Made by a program: the position numbers and the translations under genes. Under the pieces are notes generated by a model, which saw only the letters and a program-made list of their open reading frames with translations, had not been told where the DNA came from and searched no databases. A DNA stretch of 29,057 bases from Clostridiales bacterium (lineage in GTDB: Bacteria; Bacillota; Clostridia; Oscillospirales; Oscillospiraceae), in contig SFDT01000023.1 in assembly GCA_004558115.1 (NCBI GenBank), forward strand, positions 1-29,057. The letters run 5' to 3'. Each line of letters opens with the position of its first letter. Positions within the stretch are counted from its first letter, which is position 1. Of this stretch, positions 6,482 to 16,358 are shown piece by piece.

Positions 6482-7703
6482 CACGAGAAAAAAGCCGGAG
6501 CTGCTGGCTCCGGCGGGGGACATGGAACGGCTGAAGCTGGCGGTGCTGTACGGTGCTGACGCGGTGTACCTGGCGGGCACGGACTTCGGGATGCGGGCCT
6601 TTGCGGGTAATTTCTCTCCGGAGGAGCTGCCCCAGGCGGTGGACTTTGCCCACCGCCATGGCGTCCGGGTCCACTGCACCATCAACACCATGCCCCGCAA
6701 CGACGAGATCGCCCGCCTGCCGGAGCATCTGGAGCGTTTGAACGATGCCGGAGTGGACGCCCTTATCGTGGCGGACCTGGGGGCTTTTACGCTGGCGGGG
6801 AAGTACGCGCCCCGCTGCCAGCGGCATGTCTCCACTCAGGTCAGCATCAGCAATTATGAGACTGCCCGGGCCTGGTATGACCTGGGTGCCTCCCGGGTGA
6901 TCCTGGCCCGGGAGGTGGGGCTGGAGGAGATCCGCACCATTCGGGAAAAGACCCCGGCGGACCTGGAGATCGAGGCCTTTGTCCACGGCGCCATGTGCGT
7001 CAGCTATTCTGGCCGCTGTCTGCTCTCCAATTACATGACGGGCCGGGACTCCAACCGGGGCGCCTGTGCCCAGCCCTGCCGCTATCAGTACGCCCTCATG
7101 GAGGAAAAGCGCCCCGGGGAGTATTTCCCCGTCGAGGAGGACGCCAAGGGCACGTACATTCTCAACTCCCGGGATATGTGCATGATCGACCACCTGGCGG
7201 ACCTAATGGACGCGGGATTGGACAGCCTGAAGATCGAGGGTCGGGCCAAGTCCGCCTATTACGCCGCCATCGTCACCGGGGCGTACCGCCACTGTCTGGA
7301 TGACGCGGCGGCCGGAAGGCCCGCGGACAGCGTCTGGCGGGACGAGGTGGAGCACGTGAGCCACCGGCCCTATTCCACGGGCTTTTACTATGGCCCGCCG
7401 GGACAATATTACGACAATTCCAGGTATATCAGGGAGTGGCAAGTAGTTGCACTTGTCACTGATTGCGACGAAGCAGGCAACGCCACGCTGTCTCTGCGGA
7501 ACAAATTCCGCACCGGAGACACCGTGGAGCTGGTGGGTCCGGACCTGCGGCCCTTTGCCATGACCGTCCCGGAAATGACGGACGGGGAGGGAGCGCCTTT
7601 GAACGAGCCCCGGACCCCGCAGATGATTTTCCATATGAAATTGCCGCGCCCGGTGCCGCCCTTTACCCTGGTGCGCCACGCGGTGGAACTATCAGCCAAA
7701 TGA
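6468..7703 (+). CDS. U32 family protein (TrhP-like tRNA hydroxylation)
   Basis: A 411-residue peptidase-U32 family protein. The N-terminal TIM-barrel-like part opens ELLAPAGDMERLKLAVLYGAD. The signature FVHGAMCVSYSGRC, followed by GACAQPCRYQY (about residues 170-205), supplies the four Cys thought to hold an iron-sulfur cluster. The C-terminal U32 domain (about 325-405) is a beta barrel. Established work places U32 proteins of this size (TrhP, YrrN/YrrO) in prephenate-dependent 5-hydroxyuridine formation at tRNA position 34; true peptidase activity is doubtful. The neighbouring mltG supports that assignment, because mltG and trhP genes cluster in Firmicutes. No trmR-like methyltransferase is present here. 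The start at 6468 has no clear ribosome binding site and is probably reached by coupling to mltG. Confidence 0.86.
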   Translation: MLGTDTRKKPELLAPAGDMERLKLAVLYGADAVYLAGTDFGMRAFAGNFSPEELPQAVDFAHRHGVRVHCTINTMPRNDEIARLPEHLERLNDAGVDALIVADLGAFTLAGKYAPRCQRHVSTQVSISNYETARAWYDLGASRVILAREVGLEEIRTIREKTPADLEIEAFVHGAMCVSYSGRCLLSNYMTGRDSNRGACAQPCRYQYALMEEKRPGEYFPVEEDAKGTYILNSRDMCMIDHLADLMDAGLDSLKIEGRAKSAYYAAIVTGAYRHCLDDAAAGRPADSVWRDEVEHVSHRPYSTGFYYGPPGQYYDNSRYIREWQVVALVTDCDEAGNATLSLRNKFRTGDTVELVGPDLRPFAMTVPEMTDGEGAPLNEPRTPQMIFHMKLPRPVPPFTLVRHAVELSAK

Positions 7704-7719
7704 GGAGAAAGAGGCAATT

Positions 7720-9117
7720 ATGAACGCAGATGTTGTCATCGTCGGCGCCGGCCCCGCCGGTATCTTCACCGCTCTGGAGATGATCAAAAAGGGCAGCAAG
7801 CAGAAGATCATCATGGTGGAAAAGGGACAGCCGGTGGAAAAGCGCCACTGCCCCAAGGACAAGACCCGCAAGTGTGTGAACTGCAAGCCCTACTGCCACA
7901 TCACCACCGGCTTTTCCGGCGCCGGCGCCTTCTCCGACGGCAAGCTGTCCCTCAGCTACGAGGTGGGCGGCGACCTGCCCACCCTCATCGGCGCGGACCT
8001 GGCCCAGGAGACCATCCACTACGCCGACCAGATCTACCTGGATTTCGGCGCGGACACCCATATCGAGGGTCTGGAGCATGAGGAGGAGCGCAAGGAGATC
8101 CGCAAGCGGGCCATCCAGGCGGGACTGAAGCTGGTGGACTGCCCCATCCGCCACATGGGCACGGAAAAGGCCCAGGCCATTTACCTGGCCATTGAGCGAT
8201 ACCTTCAGGAAAACGGCGTGGAGATGTACTTCGGCTACGAGTGCAGCAACCTGATCCTGGAACATGATATCTGCAAGGGCGTTTCCATCTCCAACGGCAA
8301 GACGGACTTGGAGATCTACGCCAAGCACACCGTGGTGGCCACCGGCCGCCGGGGCGCCGATTGGCTGGAAAAGCTCTGCGCCGAGCACAACATCGCCCAT
8401 GCCCCCGGCACCGTGGACATCGGCGTTCGGGTGGAGGTCCGCAACGAGGTCATGGAGACCGTGAACCGGGTGCTGTACGAGTCCAAGCTGGTGGGCTATC
8501 CCCGCCCCTTCAAGAACAAGGTCCGCACCTTCTGCCAGAACCCCGGCGGCTTTGTCAGCCAGGAGAATTACGACAACAACCTGGCGGTGGTCAACGGCCA
8601 CTCCTACAAGGACCTGAAGAGCGACAATACGAACCTCTCCATCCTGTGCTCCCACAACTTCTCCGTGCCCTTCAACCAGCCCATTGCCTACGCCCAGAAG
8701 GTGGGCGAGCTGACCAACATGCTGGCCAACGGCCAGATTCTGGTCCAGCGCTTCGGCGATATCCTGGACGGCAAGCGCACCTGGCAGAAGGAGCTGGCCC
8801 AGTCCAATATCCGGCCCACGCTGCCGGACGCCGTAGCCGGCGATATCACCGCCGCCATGCCTTACCGGGCCATGATCAACATCATCAACTTCATCCAGGC
8901 CATGGACTACGTGGTGCCGGGCTTTGCCGCTTATGAGACGCTGCTGTATTCTCCCGAGCTGAAGTTCTACTCCAACCGGGTGAAGATGGACACCGATTTC
9001 AATACCAGCCTGAAGGGCCTCCATTGCCTGGGCGACAGCTCCGGCTGGACCCGTGGCCTCATGATGGCCTCCGTCATGGGCACCCTCATGGGCCGTAAGA
9101 TCGCGGAAGAGGGCTGA
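7720..9117 (+). CDS. FAD-dependent oxidoreductase (COG2509-like)
   Basis: A 465-residue flavoprotein with an N-terminal Rossmann dinucleotide fold (VVIVGAGPAGIFTALEM, residues 5-21). A second nucleotide-contact segment is VVATGRRGADWLEKL, and a C-terminal GD-box-like stretch is LHCLGDSSGWTRGLMMAS. A Cys cluster follows the first strand: Cys44, Cys52, Cys55 and Cys59 (pattern CX7CX2CX3C) just before HITTGFSGAGAFSDGKL. The family is described as uncharacterised FAD-dependent dehydrogenases; the substrate is unknown. It is cytoplasmic, with no signal. GAGG lies 10 bases before the ATG, 16 bases after the U32 stop, so it is the last gene of the mltG operon and is closed by a strong terminator. 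Confidence 0.86.
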   Translation: MNADVVIVGAGPAGIFTALEMIKKGSKQKIIMVEKGQPVEKRHCPKDKTRKCVNCKPYCHITTGFSGAGAFSDGKLSLSYEVGGDLPTLIGADLAQETIHYADQIYLDFGADTHIEGLEHEEERKEIRKRAIQAGLKLVDCPIRHMGTEKAQAIYLAIERYLQENGVEMYFGYECSNLILEHDICKGVSISNGKTDLEIYAKHTVVATGRRGADWLEKLCAEHNIAHAPGTVDIGVRVEVRNEVMETVNRVLYESKLVGYPRPFKNKVRTFCQNPGGFVSQENYDNNLAVVNGHSYKDLKSDNTNLSILCSHNFSVPFNQPIAYAQKVGELTNMLANGQILVQRFGDILDGKRTWQKELAQSNIRPTLPDAVAGDITAAMPYRAMINIINFIQAMDYVVPGFAAYETLLYSPELKFYSNRVKMDTDFNTSLKGLHCLGDSSGWTRGLMMASVMGTLMGRKIAEEG

Positions 9118-9128
9118 GCCAAAGGAAT

Positions 9129-9160
9129 AAAAAACCGCCGGATATTCCCGGCGGTTTTTT
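9129..9160 (+). terminator. Intrinsic terminator of the mltG operon
   Basis: A GC-rich 7-bp stem (9135-9141 with 9148-9154) flanked by A6 and T6, 11 bases past the oxidoreductase stop. Confidence 0.9.
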
Positions 9161-9276
9161 ATTGCGGCACAAGGAATGCAACCTGCGGTTGACAAACTTC
9201 CACCCGGCCCGTTCTTGCTAAAACGCGGCGGGAGTTTTATGATCAGTCCATTCAAACAGAAAGCGAGTGTACCAAC

Positions 9277-9864
9277 ATGGAATTTTCAGAAAAGCTGTCA
9301 GACCTCCGTAAAAAGGCGGGCCTTTCCCAGGAACAGCTGGCGGACCGGCTGGGCGTCACCCGGCAGTCCGTCAGCAAATGGGAAAGCGGCGCCGCCATGC
9401 CGGAGCTTGTGAAGCTGATCGCCTTGTCAGAGCTGTTCGGCGTCAGCGTGGATTATCTGGTAAAGGATCACATGGCGGAACAGGAGCAGGCGTCAGGGAA
9501 CAGCTCGGACACCGCCCGGCTGGAACAAAAGCTGGACGCGCTGGCCAGCGATTACCGGGGCAGCTGGGGTCCCTATTACCGCTACACCAGCAAAACCCGC
9601 CTCTTGGGCCTGCCGCTGGTTTCCATCCGCTTTGGACGGGACCGGCATCCATCCCAAAACAACCTGGCGGTGGGTATCATCGCCATCGGCAATTTCTCCG
9701 TGGGCGTGGTGAGCATCGGCCTGATCTCGGCAGGCGTCTTTTCCTTGGGTATGATCGCCGCCGGAGCCATGGCGTTGGGCATGGTGTCCATCGGTTGGGC
9801 TGCTGCGGGCGTCAGTGTGGTGGGCGTCCACGCCGCCGGCATGGCGGTCAGCAAATTGCTTTAA
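9277..9864 (+). CDS. XRE-type regulator with C-terminal ten-residue repeats
   Basis: A 195-residue protein. Residues 5-60 form a Cro/C1-type helix-turn-helix (KLSDLRKKAGLSQEQLADRL, then GVTRQSVSKWESG). A linker follows (65-100), then KTRLLGLPLVSIRFG and six tandem ten-residue units (129-188) of the form xx[A/S]xGxxx[I/L/A]G, such as NLAVGIIAIG. This Gly-spaced hydrophobic repeat, preceded by a GLPLVxIxxG motif, recurs in Firmicute and Bacteroidetes proteins and may be membrane-associated or a beta-solenoid. That makes the protein a candidate membrane-tethered regulator. The ribosome binding site is weak. A TTGACA at 9189 has no convincing -10. It is convergent with the DUF5662 gene. Confidence 0.85.
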   Translation: MEFSEKLSDLRKKAGLSQEQLADRLGVTRQSVSKWESGAAMPELVKLIALSELFGVSVDYLVKDHMAEQEQASGNSSDTARLEQKLDALASDYRGSWGPYYRYTSKTRLLGLPLVSIRFGRDRHPSQNNLAVGIIAIGNFSVGVVSIGLISAGVFSLGMIAAGAMALGMVSIGWAAAGVSVVGVHAAGMAVSKLL

Positions 9865-9870
9865 AACGGA

Positions 9871-9903
9871 AAAAACAGCGCCGGGAGCATACCCCCGGCG
9901 CTG
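9871..9903. terminator. Bidirectional terminator between convergent genes
   Basis: A 10-bp perfect stem (9876-9885 with 9894-9903). On the minus strand it is followed by TTTTTT, on the plus strand by the weaker TTATTTT. It serves the XRE gene and the DUF5662 gene. Confidence 0.82.
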
Positions 9904-9906
9904 CTG

Positions 9907-10437
9907 TTATTTTCCCAAAACCTCCCGCCGCACGTAGTCAAACGCGGCGTCCTCGCCCTCGTCCTTCAGCGTCAACAGAATGTGCTCCAGCAATGCCTCC
10001 GTGTTGGGGTGGAGCAGCAGGCGGCGCTGCTTGCCCCGGAGGAAGAACTTGTACGGGTCGCCGGGGTCAAACGCCTCGCCCCGGTAGACCTTGCTGGCGG
10101 CCAGGCGGTCGCAGAACATCTCCGCCACGTATTTTTTCGGCATCTCCACACCGGCGATGCCGGAGCCGTCCGGGGCGTAATCCGTCCAGTACTCGAAGTG
10201 GTGGCGGTTACGTCCCTTGTGGTGCATCCAGGAGGCACTGTACCCGTACTGCTTGCGCTGGGCGTCATTGGGGCTGTGGTCCCCCTGAAAGTATTTGACC
10301 CCGGCAAAAAACTCCACGGGGGAGTATTTGGACAGGTCGTGGGTCAGCCCCTGCCAGTACAGTCCCAGCCGGAAGCAGTATTTCCGCACCAGCGCCCGGT
10401 GGCGGTGGACGGTTTTTAAATGAGCCCAGAAATGCAA
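9907..10437 (-). CDS. DUF5662 family protein
   Basis: A 176-residue soluble protein matching the Clostridial DUF5662 pattern: HLKTVHRHRALVRKYCFRLG, then GLTHDLSKYSPVEF, then SWMHHKGRNRHHFEYW. The His-Asp pair in LTHDLSKYS and the HHKGRNRHH cluster look like metal ligands, reminiscent of HD-domain hydrolases, but no activity is established as far as I know. The longest frame starts with GTG at 10446, but a good ribosome binding site (GAGGTGA) overlaps that codon and is ideally placed for TTG at 10437, which I take as the start. It stands alone on the minus strand. Confidence 0.83.
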   Translation of the reverse strand: MHFWAHLKTVHRHRALVRKYCFRLGLYWQGLTHDLSKYSPVEFFAGVKYFQGDHSPNDAQRKQYGYSASWMHHKGRNRHHFEYWTDYAPDGSGIAGVEMPKKYVAEMFCDRLAASKVYRGEAFDPGDPYKFFLRGKQRRLLLHPNTEALLEHILLTLKDEGEDAAFDYVRREVLGK

Positions 10438-10558
10438 GGCTGTCACCTCAAAATTTAAGTTCCTGTGGCTTAGTATAGCACATGCTTTTCAAAAAGACGA
10501 GGGAAATTTTTCGCATGGAACACCGCCGAAAAGCCACACTATCCGTGAGGTGGTGCAA

Positions 10559-11020
10559 GTGCGCTGTGGGGTGTTTCCCTGCCCGGACCGGTGGAGGACC
10601 TGGCTGCCGCCGGGCACAGTTTGCCCCGGTGGGGAAGAAGCGGAGAGGACCGTCTGGGACCTGCTGGTCCTGACGCCGGAGGGATGCGCGGATTTGGCGG
10701 CGCGGCGCCTGCGGTGCCGTGTTTTGCTGGCGCCCGGCGGCTGCCGGATACCGGAGGGAGCCGGCACGGTGGTCACCTGCGGCCTTTCGCCGCGGGACAG
10801 CCTGACCCTGTCCAGTCTGGCGGAGCCGGTGCTTTGCATCCAGCGGGCCCTGCCCCGCCTGGATGGCTCTATTCTGGAACCCCAGGAGGTCCCTTTGCCG
10901 CCGCTGCCGGCGCCGGCGGAAGGGCTGCTGCCGCTGCTGGGACTTTGGCTGTTGCAGATGCCGCTGACGAATGCGCTTTCCCATGGTACACTCTCTCCAA
11001 AAGGAGGGGAACGCCGATGA
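10559..11020 (+). CDS. Conserved hypothetical protein, function unknown
   Basis: About 153 residues, which I cannot assign to a named family. Features: VWDLLVLTPEG, a Gly/Val stretch GAGTVVTCGLSPRDSLTLSSL, then VLCIQRALPRLDGSILEPQEVPLP, and a Pro/Leu-rich C-terminal region. The block GLSPRDSLTLSS...LCIQR...EPQE resembles uncharacterised short Clostridial proteins I have seen, but I cannot name one. The codon pattern and direct overlap with the next gene support real coding. The start is uncertain: three in-frame GTGs (10550, 10553, 10559) exist, and the GAGG at 10547-10550 fits 10559 best. Its TGA overlaps the ATG of the Cys-rich membrane protein. Confidence 0.55.
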   Translation: MRCGVFPCPDRWRTWLPPGTVCPGGEEAERTVWDLLVLTPEGCADLAARRLRCRVLLAPGGCRIPEGAGTVVTCGLSPRDSLTLSSLAEPVLCIQRALPRLDGSILEPQEVPLPPLPAPAEGLLPLLGLWLLQMPLTNALSHGTLSPKGGERR

Positions 11021-11202
11021 TGTGGATCACATGGTTATTGCTGGGGCTGGCACTGGGCGGAGCAGCCTGGGCATGGTACAAGGTCAACAACCACAAAAGC
11101 GGAGCGGTCTCCTGCTGCGGCTGCGGCCAGTGCGCCCGCACCGGCGAGTGCGTGATGGTAAAAGGGAAGAAAGCGGTCAAAAAACAGCGGGACCCTGCTT
11201 GA
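11017..11202 (+). CDS. Small Cys-rich membrane protein (61 residues)
   Basis: The start has an excellent ribosome binding site (AAGGAGGGG, 8 bases upstream). A single N-terminal hydrophobic helix (about residues 3-21, WITWLLLGLALGGAAWAWY) is followed by a short linker, a Cys cluster CCGCGQCARTGEC (five Cys) and a Lys-rich tail. The layout is like FeoB-associated Cys-rich membrane proteins, but no feo genes are nearby and the match is only in general form. The ATG overlaps the upstream stop (ATGA), so the two are coupled. Its TGA lies within the -35 box of the alaS promoter, so the alaS leader begins directly after this gene. Confidence 0.68.
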   Translation: MMWITWLLLGLALGGAAWAWYKVNNHKSGAVSCCGCGQCARTGECVMVKGKKAVKKQRDPA

Positions 11203-11226
11203 CAAATCCCGCAAACAGGATATAAT
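11199..11226 (+). promoter_or_regulatory. Sigma-A promoter of alaS
   Basis: Consensus TTGACA (11199-11204), a 16-base spacer and consensus TATAAT (11221-11226). The -35 box overlaps the stop codon of the preceding small gene. Confidence 0.85.
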
Positions 11227-11232
11227 GTTTTC

Positions 11233-11465
11233 GTTCGACAAGAAAAACGCCATGACAAAGCCAGCTTTGCGAAACCGGCCGAAGCGAGAGGGGAGACGGT
11301 GAAAGCCCCTTGCCCACGCCGCGAAGCAGCCACTTTGGAGCAGTCCGCGACGAGCGGAACGGTTCATCCCCGTTACCGGATGGCTAAGATGCCCCCGTTA
11401 GGGGGATAATTAGGGTGGTACCGTGAAGCAAGTCTTCGCCCCTAAACCGGGGCGGAGGCTTTTTT
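11233..11465 (+). promoter_or_regulatory. T-box riboswitch (Ala) upstream of alaS
   Basis: The T-box core AGGGTGGTACCGTG (11412-11425) is followed by a 13-bp terminator stem (from 11429) and a T6 run (to about 11465). Stem I is closed by CAAAG (11256-11260) with CTTTG (11333-11337). The apical AGAGGGGA...GGTGAAAG region fits the conserved distal part of Stem I. The specifier is read as GCA (11326-11328), because it follows GAA and precedes a purine; GCA is an Ala codon, matching alaS. Uncharged tRNA-Ala binding its specifier and 3' end should favour the antiterminator and allow alaS transcription. Confidence 0.92.
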
Positions 11466-11528
11466 GATTGCCCGGCGGCACATGAATGACAGAAACACAA
11501 AAAATATATTTTAGGAGGAAACAACACT

Positions 11529-14171
<2,643 letters not shown>

Positions 14172-14175
14172 GCCG

Positions 14176-14349
14176 ATGCTTCCCAAAGACCCTTACATTC
14201 TGCTGAGCTTTGTCAATACGAAGCTCCGGGATGAATTTGAGACACTGGAGGACCTGTGCGCCGCCCTGGACGCGGACCCGCAGGCCGTCTCCGATACGCT
14301 GGCAGCCCTTGACTATCGGTACGATCCGGCGTATCATCAGTTTATCTGA
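14176..14349 (+). CDS. DUF4250 domain protein
   Basis: 57 residues, starting MLPKDPYILLSFVNTKLRDE, the strongly conserved opening of DUF4250, and ending with YRYDPAYHQFI. This is a small helical protein of unknown function, common in Clostridia. It starts 5 bases after the alaS stop with no strong ribosome binding site, suggesting coupling to alaS translation and placing it under the same T-box control. Confidence 0.82.
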   Translation: MLPKDPYILLSFVNTKLRDEFETLEDLCAALDADPQAVSDTLAALDYRYDPAYHQFI

Positions 14350-14368
14350 AGCAAAGGAGGGTATCCAA

Positions 14369-14707
14369 ATGTCTGATTGTTTGTTCTGCAAGATCGTGGC
14401 CGGGGAGATCCCCAGCAGCAAGGTCTATGAGGATGACGTCTGCTACGCCTTCAACGATATCGCGCCCCAGGCGCCCACCCATTTCCTGGTGGTCCCCAAG
14501 GCCCATATCGGCTCCGTGTCCGAGGTGGACAGCGGCAACAGCGCCGTGGTGGCCCATATTTTCGAGGTCATCGCCAAGCTGGCCAAGGAAAAGGGAATGG
14601 ACAGCTACCGGGTGGTGTCCAATATCGGCGAGCAGGCCGGCCAGAGCGTGTTCCACCTGCACTTCCATGTGCTGTCCGGCCGGGACATGACGTGGCCTCC
14701 GGGCTGA
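14369..14707 (+). CDS. HIT family (histidine triad) protein
   Basis: A 112-residue HINT-type nucleotide-binding protein. It has the N-terminal zinc-like C-X2-C segment (DCLFCKIVAGEIPSSKVYED) and the histidine triad VFHLHFHVLSG near the C terminus. Members hydrolyse purine nucleoside phosphoramidates and act as cytosolic dimers. The length and order match PKCI/HinT proteins. AAAGGAGG lies 8 bases before the ATG, 19 bases after DUF4250. It is the last gene of the alaS transcript; its stop codon overlaps the first base of the hairpin cluster. Confidence 0.93.
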   Translation: MSDCLFCKIVAGEIPSSKVYEDDVCYAFNDIAPQAPTHFLVVPKAHIGSVSEVDSGNSAVVAHIFEVIAKLAKEKGMDSYRVVSNIGEQAGQSVFHLHFHVLSGRDMTWPPG

Positions 14708-14786
14708 GCGCAGAAACCGCCTTTTCGAACGAACCGCCCCTGCGTAAGGAGGGGCGGTTCTTATCTCTTTCAGCGGTTTCTGCGCT
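14707..14786. repeat. Nested inverted repeat enclosing a terminator
   Basis: A perfect 14-bp inverted repeat (14707-14720 with 14773-14786) encloses a second perfect 11-bp stem (14731-14741 with 14750-14760). The inner stem with its TTATCTCTTT tail reads as the alaS-HIT terminator. The outer arms make an 80-base cruciform-capable unit. Confidence 0.75.
14731..14770 (+). terminator. Terminator of the alaS-DUF4250-HIT operon
   Basis: An 11-bp stem, an 8-base loop (GCGTAAGG) and a T-rich tail. Confidence 0.78.
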
Positions 14787-14791
14787 TTCCA

Positions 14792-14818
14792 CCGGGAAAC
14801 GCTGCGCTGGTTTCCCGG
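14792..14818. repeat. 9-bp inverted repeat
   Basis: CCGGGAAAC (14792-14800) pairs with GTTTCCCGG (14810-14818) around a 9-base loop. There is no T tract. It lies between the terminators of convergent operons. Confidence 0.5.
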
Positions 14819-14835
14819 CGGAGGCTTAGGAAGCT

Positions 14836-14880
14836 GCAAAAAGAATCAGCAGGCCGTCCGCTGAAAAGCGGACGGCCTGC
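14836..14880 (-). terminator. Terminator of the symporter gene
   Basis: A perfect 14-bp stem (14849-14862 with 14867-14880), loop of 4. On the minus strand it is followed by TGATTCTTTTT. It lies 17 bases past the symporter stop. Confidence 0.82.
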
Positions 14881-14897
14881 TTGGCGTCGGTTGGATT

Positions 14898-16322
14898 TTA
14901 TACCTCCACCATGACGGAGGGGTGCTTTTTGTAAGTCGCAAGGCTCACGGCCACCAGCAGCACGCCGCAGGTGATGGCGCCGGGGACCGTGGCGCCCAGG
15001 CCGAAGGGCTGGCCCGCCAGCTTCCAGCCCACGGTCACCGCGAAGCCGCCTACCATTCCGGCAATGACGCCTGCGGAGGTGGCTTTCTTCCAGTACAGGG
15101 CCGCCAGAGCAGGCAGGCCCGCGGCCGCGGCGTAGAAGGCCCAGGCGAACATGAGCACGTCATAGGCGCTCTTGATATACAGCGCGATGGCCAGGGCGCC
15201 CAGCGCCAGCAGGGCGGAGGCGATACGGGAGAGCAGCAGCTCCGTTTTCTGGGACATGTGCGGCGCCGCCGTTTTGCCCAAATCGTCCACGATGGTCTGT
15301 ACAGAGACCAGCAGATAGCTGTCGGCGGTGCTCATCATGACGGAGAGGATACCGGACAGGGCCAGGCCCGTGACGCCCGCCGGCAGGATCTTGATGGCGA
15401 GCGCCGGGATGACGGCGTCGGCGGTGCCGTACTCCGCCACCACATCCGGCAAAATCTGCTGGGCGGCCAGGCCCATCAAAAACAGCAGCGCGATGGTGAC
15501 GGCATAAACGGCGGTGCCCCAGAACATGCCGCGTTTGGCGGCCTTTTTATTTTTAGCGGCGAAGGCCCGCTGCCACATTTCCGCGCCTGCCATGGTGAAC
15601 ACCAGGTACGTGACGATGTCGCCCAGGATCTGACCGTCCAGGTAAGGCGTGATATACTTGGTGTCCACATTGGCGGCGAAGCTGGAGAAGCCACCCAGGT
15701 AATTCATGCTGGAGAAGGGGATGAGCAGGTATACGAAGATGATGAGCATAAAAAACTGCACCACATCCGTGTACACCACGCCGAACAGGCCGGAGGCGGC
15801 GGTGTAGAGGATGAAGATCATCGTGGCGATCAGGGCGCCCATCTCGTAGCTGATGCCCACCTGGCCGCCCAGCAGCTTGATGATGGTGGCGGTGGCGGTG
15901 ACCTGGGCGGCCACGGTGCCCATCATGGAAAACGCCACCATGGCGGAGAGGATGCATTTGGCCACAGGACCAAAGCGGTAGCCAAACAGGCCGGGGATGG
16001 ATTCAATGCCGTATGTTTCGCCCACCTGCTGGATGCGCCCCGCGTAGCCGGAGAAGATGAACATGCCCAGCATGTAGGGGATCGCGGTGGCGATGGCCTT
16101 GAAGCCGGTGGTGTAGGCGATGCCCGCCCGACCCATCATGGCGCTGCCGCCGATGATGGTGGCGCACACGGTGGCCGCCAGCACCACGGGGCCCAGGGTC
16201 CGGCCGGCCACATAGTAGTCGTCGGTGTTTTTGATGCGCCGGACGAACCAGACGCCCACGCCCAGCATCACCAGCAGGTACGCACCGATCACCAGCAGGT
16301 CCAGGGTGGTTACTTCCATCAT
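14898..16322 (-). CDS. Sodium:solute symporter (SSS family)
   Basis: A 474-residue membrane protein with about 13 helices and the LeuT-type inverted repeat core of the SSS/PutP family. It has the N-terminal signature RIKNTDDYYVAGRTLGPVVLAATVCATIIGG (residues about 28-58) and the GLALSGILSVMMSTADSYLL helix containing the Ser-Thr pair that forms the Na2 site. Substrates in this family include proline, pantothenate and monocarboxylates; this one cannot be assigned. The start at 16322 is the first of two adjacent ATGs; AAAGGAC is about 12 bases upstream. It is a single-gene unit transcribed from a perfect sigma-A promoter with a leader of about 170 bases that can fold. Confidence 0.9.
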   Translation of the reverse strand: MMEVTTLDLLVIGAYLLVMLGVGVWFVRRIKNTDDYYVAGRTLGPVVLAATVCATIIGGSAMMGRAGIAYTTGFKAIATAIPYMLGMFIFSGYAGRIQQVGETYGIESIPGLFGYRFGPVAKCILSAMVAFSMMGTVAAQVTATATIIKLLGGQVGISYEMGALIATMIFILYTAASGLFGVVYTDVVQFFMLIIFVYLLIPFSSMNYLGGFSSFAANVDTKYITPYLDGQILGDIVTYLVFTMAGAEMWQRAFAAKNKKAAKRGMFWGTAVYAVTIALLFLMGLAAQQILPDVVAEYGTADAVIPALAIKILPAGVTGLALSGILSVMMSTADSYLLVSVQTIVDDLGKTAAPHMSQKTELLLSRIASALLALGALAIALYIKSAYDVLMFAWAFYAAAAGLPALAALYWKKATSAGVIAGMVGGFAVTVGWKLAGQPFGLGATVPGAITCGVLLVAVSLATYKKHPSVMVEV

Positions 16323-16358
16323 TCAAATCATCGTCCTTTCCCAGTCAGATTCCCCGTA

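Noticed and set aside
9189..9220. TTGACA upstream of the XRE-repeat gene as a promoter
   Set aside because: No acceptable -10 is found at 16-18 bases. The promoter of this gene remains undefined.
7663..9255. 530-codon minus-strand frame opposite the FAD oxidoreductase
   Set aside because: It has no recognisable domain and runs through the mltG operon terminator. The opposite strand has clear flavoprotein motifs.
9240..9412. ATG at 9240 preceded by GGGAG upstream of the XRE gene
   Set aside because: The frame runs out of phase over the helix-turn-helix coding region and its product (Trp/Cys/Arg-rich) matches nothing. The XRE frame is clearly real.
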